Shown one piece after another: positions 26,845-32,675 of a DNA stretch of 32,675 nucleotides. This DNA comes from Ottowia thiooxydans DSM 14619 (GTDB taxonomy: Bacteria; Pseudomonadota; Gammaproteobacteria; Burkholderiales; Burkholderiaceae_C). Position 1 is the first letter of the stretch. Every line of letters starts with the position of its first letter. The position numbers were made by a program, and so were the translations under genes. The notes under the pieces are model-generated. The model worked only from the letters and a program-made list of their open reading frames with translations, had not been told where the DNA came from and searched no databases. Location of the stretch: NCBI RefSeq assembly GCF_000422885.1, contig NZ_AUGX01000050.1, positions 1-32,675 of the forward strand, read 5' to 3'.

Positions 26845-29448
26845 ATGACCAACCTGATTTCGCCGAAGAACTTGCCCGGCACCGACCTTCGCTACTTCGA
26901 TGTCAAATCCGCCGTAAATGCTCTGGAACCCGGTGCGTTTTTGCGCATGCCCTATTGCGTTCGAGTCTTTGCGGAGAGTCTCATCCGCAAAAGCCAGGGC
27001 ACGCCCGGCTCCGAGGCGATGCTGCGCTCGTTGGTAGACCGGAGGCACGATATCGATTTCCCGTTCTATCCGGCACGAGTAGTGCTGCAAGACTTGCTGG
27101 GCACCCCTGCCCTGGTCGACTTGGCTGGCATGCGGGACGCCGTTGCTGAGGCCGGTGGAGACCCAAGGCGGGTCAATCCGGTGGTGCCGACGCAACTGGT
27201 CGTCGACCATTCTCTGAACGTGGAAGTAGCCGGATTCGAGCGAGATGCCATGCCGCGCAACATGGCCATCGAACAAAAGAAAAATGCGGAACGATTCGAG
27301 TTTCTGGCCTGGTGCAAGCAGGCCTTCACCAATCTGGACGTGTTGATGCCGGGTAGCGGCATCCTCCACCAAATCAACATCGAGCGCATGTCGCCTGTCG
27401 TGCAGGTTCAGGATGGAATTGCGTTCCCCGACACCTTGGTGGGTACTGACAGCCACACCACAATGATTGACGCCCTGGGGGTGGTGGGTTGGGGAGTCGG
27501 CGGGCTGGAAGCAGAATCAGTGATGCTTGGACGCGCCAGTTGGATGCGTCTACCGCAAATCGTGCAGGTACGCCTGGAAGGCAAGGTTCAACCTGGCGTT
27601 CTGGCCACTGATGTCGTGCTAGCACTGACCGAATTTTTGCGCACCCAGGATGTGGTGGGTGCCATCCTTGAATTCCACGGCTCCGGCGTTGCCGCCCTGC
27701 CGCTGGCCGACCGAGCCACCATTTCCAACATGGCACCCGAGTTCGGCGCGACCGCCGCCATGTTCGCAATCGACGAGCGTACGCTCGACTACCTGCTGCT
27801 GACGGGCCGCGGTGCGGCGCAGACGGAACTCGTCGCCATCTACGCCAAGGCCCAAGGCCTCTGGGCCGATGCATTCGATCAGGCCCAGTACGACCGCACC
27901 TTGTCTTTTGACCTGTCCACAATTGAGTTGGCACTGGCAGGGCCAAGCGATCCACACCAACGACGCCCGCTTGCCACCCTCAAAGAACAGGGCATCGCGG
28001 TGGCCCACGCCAATGTACCGAACGATGGGCCGATGCCTGAAGGCGCGGTAGTTATCGCCGCCATCACCAGTTGCACCAACACCTCCAACCCACGCAGCCT
28101 GATTGCCGCAGGGCTGTTGGCGCAGAAAGCAGTCGCACGTGGCATGGTGCGCAAACCCTGGGTGAAGACATCCCTGGCGCCAGGCTCACAAGCGGTGGAG
28201 AAATACCTTACGGAAGGTGGTCTGCTGGCCCCCCTGGAACAATTAGGTTTCGGGATCATCGGCTTCGGCTGCACGTCTTGCAACGGGATGTCCGGGCCTC
28301 TGGCACCGGCCATCGAGAAAGAGATTCTGGAGCGGCAACTGCTGACGACGGCCGTGCTCTCTGGTAACCGCAATTTCGACGGCCGGGTGCACCCCCGGGT
28401 CAAGGAGGCTTACCTCGCCTCCCCAGCGCTCGTGGTCGCGTACGCCCTCGCCGGCTCCATCCGTGTCGACGTGGCCCATGACCCATTGGCCAAGGACGCG
28501 AGCGGCAAGGATGTGCTGCTGGCCGACCTTTGGCCAACCGATGCGGAAATCGACAAGGTACTGCACGCGTCTGTAAACGCTGAGCAATTCACCAGCGTCT
28601 ACGACCCTATGTTCCAACGCATAGCCGACTCGCAGGGCGACGGCGGCCAAACCGCTTCGATTCAATACGCTTGGCACGAAGACAGCACCTACATCCGTCG
28701 GCCGCCCTACTGGCAAAACCGGTTCACCCAATTGGGTGCCTTCCAGGGTATGCGCGCTTTGGCACTGCTCGGCGACAACGTCACCACTGACCACTTGTCG
28801 CCATCCGGGGCGATTCTTTCCGAGAGCGCCGCTGGAGAATTCCTCATGAGCAAGGGCGTGAAACCCGTTGACTTCAACAGCTACGGTACCCGCCGCGGAG
28901 ATCACGTGGTCGCCATCCGAGCGACCTTCGCCAATAACCGCCTGAAGAATGAAATGGCAGGCAAGGAAGGCTCACTGGCACGGGTCGAACCGGAGGGCAA
29001 GGTAATGCGTCTCTTCGAAGCTGCGGAGACCTACATGGACAGAGGTCAGCCCCTCATTATCGTGGCCGGTCGAAACTACGGTTCGGGTTCCTCGCGCGAC
29101 TGGGCAGCCAAGGGCGTACGACTCATCGGCGTGCAGGCCGTTGTCTGCGAGAACTTCGAACGCATTCATCGGACCAACTTGGTTGGCATGGGCGTGTTGC
29201 CACTGGAATTTGCTGAAGGGGTCACACGAAAGACACTGGGTCTCGACGGCACGGAGACTTTCGACATTGCCGACTGGCATGGCGTTCCACAAGCAGGTGC
29301 AAAGCTGTGCCTGAGAGTGCACCGTGTGGATGGCAGTGTCGTGGAAGCCGATGTGATCTGCCGTATCGACACCGAGGAAGAACGCCAGGTGTTCTCCGCG
29401 GGTGGTCTGCTGCCCCGCATGCGCGATGAGTTTTTGCAAGCGGCGTAG
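26845..29448 (+). CDS. acnD: Fe/S-dependent 2-methylisocitrate dehydratase, AcnD type
   Basis: The protein has 867 residues, the usual AcnD length. Cluster ligands are C410 (TSCTNTSNP), C476 and C479 (GFGCTSCNGMSG). Substrate-site segments such as GTDSHTTMIDALGVVGWGVGG and the C-terminal swivel motif GRNYGSGSSRDWAAKG are intact. AcnD dehydrates 2-methylcitrate to an aconitate-type product in propionate breakdown and normally needs PrpF. The start ATG 26845 has CGGAG 9 nt upstream. The next two genes overlap end to end, giving a three-gene operon. prpB and prpC are absent, so a different tricarboxylate substrate is possible. Confidence 0.93.
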   Translation: MTNLISPKNLPGTDLRYFDVKSAVNALEPGAFLRMPYCVRVFAESLIRKSQGTPGSEAMLRSLVDRRHDIDFPFYPARVVLQDLLGTPALVDLAGMRDAVAEAGGDPRRVNPVVPTQLVVDHSLNVEVAGFERDAMPRNMAIEQKKNAERFEFLAWCKQAFTNLDVLMPGSGILHQINIERMSPVVQVQDGIAFPDTLVGTDSHTTMIDALGVVGWGVGGLEAESVMLGRASWMRLPQIVQVRLEGKVQPGVLATDVVLALTEFLRTQDVVGAILEFHGSGVAALPLADRATISNMAPEFGATAAMFAIDERTLDYLLLTGRGAAQTELVAIYAKAQGLWADAFDQAQYDRTLSFDLSTIELALAGPSDPHQRRPLATLKEQGIAVAHANVPNDGPMPEGAVVIAAITSCTNTSNPRSLIAAGLLAQKAVARGMVRKPWVKTSLAPGSQAVEKYLTEGGLLAPLEQLGFGIIGFGCTSCNGMSGPLAPAIEKEILERQLLTTAVLSGNRNFDGRVHPRVKEAYLASPALVVAYALAGSIRVDVAHDPLAKDASGKDVLLADLWPTDAEIDKVLHASVNAEQFTSVYDPMFQRIADSQGDGGQTASIQYAWHEDSTYIRRPPYWQNRFTQLGAFQGMRALALLGDNVTTDHLSPSGAILSESAAGEFLMSKGVKPVDFNSYGTRRGDHVVAIRATFANNRLKNEMAGKEGSLARVEPEGKVMRLFEAAETYMDRGQPLIIVAGRNYGSGSSRDWAAKGVRLIGVQAVVCENFERIHRTNLVGMGVLPLEFAEGVTRKTLGLDGTETFDIADWHGVPQAGAKLCLRVHRVDGSVVEADVICRIDTEEERQVFSAGGLLPRMRDEFLQAA

Positions 29449-30548
29449 TGAAAATGCAAGCGCAATCCTCGATGCCAACCTGGCGGGCTTACGTCGGCTG
29501 CAGAACGACGAAAGAGCGCCACGCTCGAGGTCGCGGCATCGTCATGTACGAGGTCCCGGCACAAGGCCCATGGATTCAGCGACACATCGCAGAAGCGGGC
29601 GAAAACCCTTCTTTCCTTTGCATGCATCCCGGCGGTCAGTTTCTCTACACGGTTCATGGGGACCGTGATGCCGTGAGTGCTTTCGCCATTCATGCCTCAG
29701 ACGGCAGATTGACGAAGCTGGGGAGCTGGTCCGTGGAAGGAAGAAACCCGGTGCATCTCGCGTTCTCGCCCGATGGCCAATGGCTGCTCGCCGCTTGTTA
29801 TGCCACCGGCAATGTCAGTTCCCTGCCTGTGCTAAACGACGGGCAACTCGGGCCAGTGGCCAATACCCTGAGCCTGCCGTGCGCCCCTGGCCCCCTGCAG
29901 CAGCACCAGAAGGGCTCGCACCCGCACCAGTTGGTGTTCGATCCAACCGGCCGATGGTTGCTGGTGCCGGACAAAGGCAGTGACCGCGTTTTTGTGTTGA
30001 CTTTGCACGCCGGTACAGGTGAGCTGAAACTGGCCAATTCGACAGAATTTCCACCGGGAAGCGGTCCACGGCATTTGGTTTTCAACGCGGCTGGCCACCA
30101 TGTGTACCTGGCGTGCGAGCTAAGCAGCCAAATCTGCTACTGCCATTTCAACAAGGACACCGGGCAACTGGCCGTGGTGCAAACACTAGCGACCGTGCCG
30201 CCGGAATCCATCACGGGTAACTCCGCCGCTGGAATCGTGATGGCAAATGAGGGAAGCGCTGTCCATGTTTCCAACCGCGGCCACGACAGCGTTGCCAGCT
30301 TCGAAATACACACGTCCACTGGGCAGCTTGCCTCCGTGGGTTACGCGTTGACTGGCGGACGCACACCACGTTTCATCACCATGACACCCCGTGGTGACGC
30401 TGTCGTCGCCGCCAACGAAGACAGCGACACCATCTTCGCGATGCCGGCACCGCAGCCGGTATCGACAGAGCAGCCAACACCTGCGACTTCATTACTCGCG
30501 CGCACCGGCAGCCCGGTGTGCATTGTTTTCACTAAGGAACGCTCATGA
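29448..30548 (+). CDS. Beta-propeller lactonase (6-phosphogluconolactonase / YbhE family)
   Basis: The protein has 366 residues. It shows the seven-bladed lactonase pattern: repeated blades such as GENPSFLCMHPGGQFLYTVH, GRNPVHLAFSPDGQWLLAA, HPHQLVFDPTGRWLLVPDKG and SGPRHLVFNAAGHHVYLAC. These enzymes open lactone rings. No signal peptide is present, so it is cytosolic. Its GTG start overlaps the acnD stop by one base (TAGTG); an ATG two codons later is equally possible. Its stop overlaps prpF (ATGA). A lactonase between acnD and prpF suggests that the substrate is, or forms, a lactone (inference). Confidence 0.88.
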   Translation: MKMQAQSSMPTWRAYVGCRTTKERHARGRGIVMYEVPAQGPWIQRHIAEAGENPSFLCMHPGGQFLYTVHGDRDAVSAFAIHASDGRLTKLGSWSVEGRNPVHLAFSPDGQWLLAACYATGNVSSLPVLNDGQLGPVANTLSLPCAPGPLQQHQKGSHPHQLVFDPTGRWLLVPDKGSDRVFVLTLHAGTGELKLANSTEFPPGSGPRHLVFNAAGHHVYLACELSSQICYCHFNKDTGQLAVVQTLATVPPESITGNSAAGIVMANEGSAVHVSNRGHDSVASFEIHTSTGQLASVGYALTGGRTPRFITMTPRGDAVVAANEDSDTIFAMPAPQPVSTEQPTPATSLLARTGSPVCIVFTKERS

Positions 30549-31726
30549 CCCAAGCCAAACAAATCGCCATCCGAGCCACCTACATGCGTGGAGGCACAAG
30601 CAAAGGCGTGTTCTTCACACCAGAAGACTTGCCAGAATCCGCCCGAAATGACAATACTGCGCGAGACCGACTGATGATGCGTGTCATCGGAAGCCCTGAC
30701 GCCTACGGCAAACAGATTGACGGCATGGGGGCGGCCACCTCCAGCACTAGCAAGGTGGTCATCGTGAGCAAAAGCAACCGTGAGGACAGTGATGTCGACT
30801 ACCTGTTCGGCGCGGTCGACATCGAAAAACCAGTGGTGGATTGGAGCGGCAACTGCGGCAACCTGACTTCCGCTGTAGGGCCTTTTGCGATTGCTCGCGG
30901 CTTGGTCGATGCCCCCCGGAATGGCATTGCAGTCGTGCGGATCTGGCAAGCGAACATTAAAAAACGCATCATCGCCCACGTAGCTATGCAAGATGGCGAA
31001 GTCGTGGAAACGGGTGACTTCGAGCTGGATGGCGTCACCTTTCCAGCCGCAGAAATCAAGATCGAGTTCCTGGACCCGGGCGCCGACGAAGACAGCGAAG
31101 GCGGTGCGATGTTCCCCACCGGCAATCGTGTCGATACGCTCGATGTACCGGGCGTGGGCGTTGTAGAGGTCACGTTGATCAACGCAGGAAATCCAAGCAT
31201 TTTCATCGACGCTGCCACGGTCGGCCTGGGCGGCACCGAGATGCAGGGAACAGTCAATGGCAATGCAGAACTGCTGGCGAAGCTCGAAGCCATTCGCGCG
31301 CACGCCACGGTGGCCATGGGCCTGACGGCAACGGCTCAGGAGGCCAGTGAGAAACGCCCACACACACCAAAGATAGCGTTTGTATCGCCGCCTGCGAGCT
31401 ACATGGCGTCGAATGGGAAGGCTGTTGCGGCCTCTGACTTAGACCTTGTCGCGCGCATCATGTCCATGGGCAAGTTGCACCACGCCATGACGGGCACGGG
31501 TGCCGTCGCCATCGCTGTCGCGTCTGCCATTCCAGGAACCGTCGTTAGCCGGCTTATGGAAGGTAAGCTTAGCGAAGGCGTGCGCTTCGGGCACCCATCA
31601 GGTTCGCTCAGGGTCGGCGCCGAAGCCGTAGAACAAGGTGGCGAATGGTCTGTGACCAAAGCCATCATGAGCCGGAGCGCTCGACGTTTGATGGACGGAA
31701 GCGTATTTGTCCCGGCCAATTTCTGA
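30545..31726 (+). CDS. prpF: PrpF-family isomerase (2-methylaconitate cis-trans isomerase type)
   Basis: The protein has 393 residues. It matches PrpF from end to end: ATYMRGGTSKGVFF at the start, GAATSSTSKVVIVS, DWSGNCGNLTSAVGPFAI (with the Cys and Asn of the active site), INAGNPSIF and FGHPSGSLRVGAE. PrpF isomerises the aconitate product of AcnD; related enzymes act on trans-aconitate and on 4-oxalomesaconate. It overlaps the lactonase gene by 4 bases. Its stop is 7 bp from that of the convergent globin gene. Confidence 0.94.
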   Translation: MTQAKQIAIRATYMRGGTSKGVFFTPEDLPESARNDNTARDRLMMRVIGSPDAYGKQIDGMGAATSSTSKVVIVSKSNREDSDVDYLFGAVDIEKPVVDWSGNCGNLTSAVGPFAIARGLVDAPRNGIAVVRIWQANIKKRIIAHVAMQDGEVVETGDFELDGVTFPAAEIKIEFLDPGADEDSEGGAMFPTGNRVDTLDVPGVGVVEVTLINAGNPSIFIDAATVGLGGTEMQGTVNGNAELLAKLEAIRAHATVAMGLTATAQEASEKRPHTPKIAFVSPPASYMASNGKAVAASDLDLVARIMSMGKLHHAMTGTGAVAIAVASAIPGTVVSRLMEGKLSEGVRFGHPSGSLRVGAEAVEQGGEWSVTKAIMSRSARRLMDGSVFVPANF

Positions 31727-31733
31727 CCACTAT

Positions 31734-32159
31734 TCAGCCGTGCGTGTTGCGCATCCAGTCCGCCGTCTGGAAAAAGCTCTTGGCCAACCGGGTACGCAGA
31801 TCCTCGTCAACACCGGTCTCCAGCATGGCCTGATTCATACAGGCCAGCCATTGGTCTCGCTCTAGGATGCCAATGGAAAACGGAAGATGGCGCATACGAA
31901 GGCGTGGGTGTCCAAACCGTTCCTCGTAGTGTGCAGGGCCGCCAAGCCAGCCGCACAGGAACCAGAAAAGCTTTTCCCGTGCACTGGCGAGTGTGTTGCC
32001 ATGGGCAGCGCGCAGGGCGGTGTAATCCTGCTCAAGGTCCATAAGATCGTAGAAGCGATCCACCAGCAGACGCACGGCCTCCTCGCCGCCGATACGCTCA
32101 AATGGTGTGGATTCAGAAGTGTTTTCAGTCAAGTTAAGCGCCCGCCAGGTAAAAATCAT
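31734..32159 (-). CDS. Group II truncated hemoglobin
   Basis: The protein has 141 residues. It follows the trHbO pattern: FERIGGEEAVRLLVDRFYDLM, then KLFWFLCGWLGGPAHYEERFGHPRLRMRHLPF, in which the His before LPF is the proximal heme ligand, and a Trp-containing C-terminal helix. It binds heme and O2 or NO, with likely roles in oxygen handling or NO detoxification in the cytosol. ATG 32159 has AAGGGG close upstream; a TTG ten codons later, giving a shorter N-terminus, is an alternative. Confidence 0.92.
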   Translation of the reverse strand: MIFTWRALNLTENTSESTPFERIGGEEAVRLLVDRFYDLMDLEQDYTALRAAHGNTLASAREKLFWFLCGWLGGPAHYEERFGHPRLRMRHLPFSIGILERDQWLACMNQAMLETGVDEDLRTRLAKSFFQTADWMRNTHG

Positions 32160-32350
32160 GCCCCCTTGCTATTGGTGGCTTCTAGCGATTTTAAGAAGTT
32201 GTCCACGAGCGATTGATACGGCCTTATGAAGTTTGAATTTCGTTCGCCCGGAGAAGGATCTAAACCCTTGGACCTCAAAAAAAACCGTTCGCGCTGAGGT
32301 TCTATGGTTTCGGTCAAGCATAAAAGCCGTTCGAGGTTCTATGGTTTTCG
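32160..32350. other. Non-coding end of the IS110-family element and gap to globin gene
   Basis: No gene is seen. The element's boundary must lie here, 3' of the transposase, but IS110 elements lack long terminal inverted repeats and the exact end cannot be read. In one IS110 subgroup (IS1111-like) the non-coding guide (bridge) RNA lies on this side; that is family knowledge, not shown by this sequence. Confidence 0.35.
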
Positions 32351-32355
32351 TCAAG
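32281..32355. repeat. Imperfect direct repeat at the transposase 3' end
   Basis: Unit one (32281-32318) and unit two (32322-32355) share AAAA-CCGTTCG and GAGGTTCTATGGTTT-CG-TCAAG with small indels. The second unit overlaps the transposase stop codon. Confidence 0.75.
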
Positions 32356-32674
32356 TTTTTACAGCAACGATGGAGGCGTCGAAGTTGCTTTTTTGCTTGA
32401 ACAGTGAGAATGCCACGCGCAGGAGTTTTCGGGCGAGCACGATCAGGGCAGCGGTTGTGCTCAACCCTTTCTCGCGCTGAGCATGATAGAACCCATTCCA
32501 GGTCTTGGTGCGAGCTGCCGACATCGCAGCAGCGTACAGAAGGCGTCGGATCTCCGGCCAGCCTCTCTTGGACAGACGCCGTTGGCCCGTTTTATTGCCT
32601 GAGTCGTTCGGGCGCGGGTCTAGTCCGGTGAATGCGACGACAGCATCAGCACTGAGCTTGTGCATGCGCCCGAA
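32351..32674 (-). CDS. IS110-family transposase, C-terminal part, cut by window edge
   Basis: The frame is open to the right edge, where it reads FGRMHKLSADAVVAFTGLDPRPNDSG. This is the Transposase_20 domain: FTGLDPRPNDSGNKTGQ contains the SG of the catalytic Ser, followed by RLSKRGWPEIRRLLYAAAMSA. The N-terminal RuvC-like DEDD domain is outside the window. Such enzymes recombine DNA guided by the element's non-coding RNA. The Met at 32665 is internal, not a start. Confidence 0.92.
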   Translation of the reverse strand, partial: FGRMHKLSADAVVAFTGLDPRPNDSGNKTGQRRLSKRGWPEIRRLLYAAAMSAARTKTWNGFYHAQREKGLSTTAALIVLARKLLRVAFSLFKQKSNFDASIVAVKT

Positions 32675-32675
32675 G

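Noticed and set aside
30341-31363. 340-codon minus-strand frame
   Set aside because: It is the shadow of prpF and the lactonase gene.

Overview
The window looks like a chromosomal segment of a Burkholderiales bacterium, most likely Comamonadaceae. The evidence is moderately high G+C, three tripartite-tricarboxylate (Bug-type) receptors or their regulator remnants, a mid-protein exosortase-H-like sorting signal, an AcnD/PrpF pair and the fkpB-ispH and radC neighbourhood. This assignment is inference from gene content. Both ends of the window are cut inside insertion sequences: an IS3-family transposase on the left and an IS110-family transposase on the right.

Layout, left to right. (1) 1-323: 3' end of an IS3-family element. 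(2) 607-2680: thiC on the minus strand, with a TPP riboswitch and a leader terminator. (3) 2884-4983: a large secreted repeat protein with an internal sorting-signal-like segment. (4) 5238-6394: a Fur box followed by a two-gene operon (DUF2325 protein plus a small helical protein). (5) 6402-14555: a minus-strand run of seven genes that looks like one operon. It holds a Bug receptor, a small membrane protein, an M29/NicX-like enzyme with a Cys-rich tail, a complete ferric-iron-type ABC importer and an enolase-superfamily enzyme. A divergent GntR/FCD regulator (14743-15528) sits next to it, and two identical 12-bp palindromes lie between them. (6) 15500-22435: three related genes around serS. 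Two encode ankyrin-repeat proteins and one is frameshifted. They share an N-terminal module, and each is preceded by the same GGAACT-N14-GTTACT motif 76-83 nt before its start. (7) 22535-25390: housekeeping genes ispH, fkpB, radC and an Smr-domain gene. (8) 25519-31726: a GntR remnant and a Tat-type Bug receptor, divergent from an acnD / beta-propeller lactonase / prpF operon. (9) 31734-32159: a truncated hemoglobin. (10) the IS110-family end.

The two most interesting systems are these. First, the ankyrin family with a shared N-terminal module and a shared, precisely spaced promoter-like motif resembles a regulon of secreted effectors under an alternative (HrpL-like/ECF) sigma factor. Second, the GntR-controlled operon combines two kinds of binding-protein uptake with two enzymes whose substrate is not evident. 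Both interpretations are inference; the motifs, spacings and gene order are read directly from the sequence.
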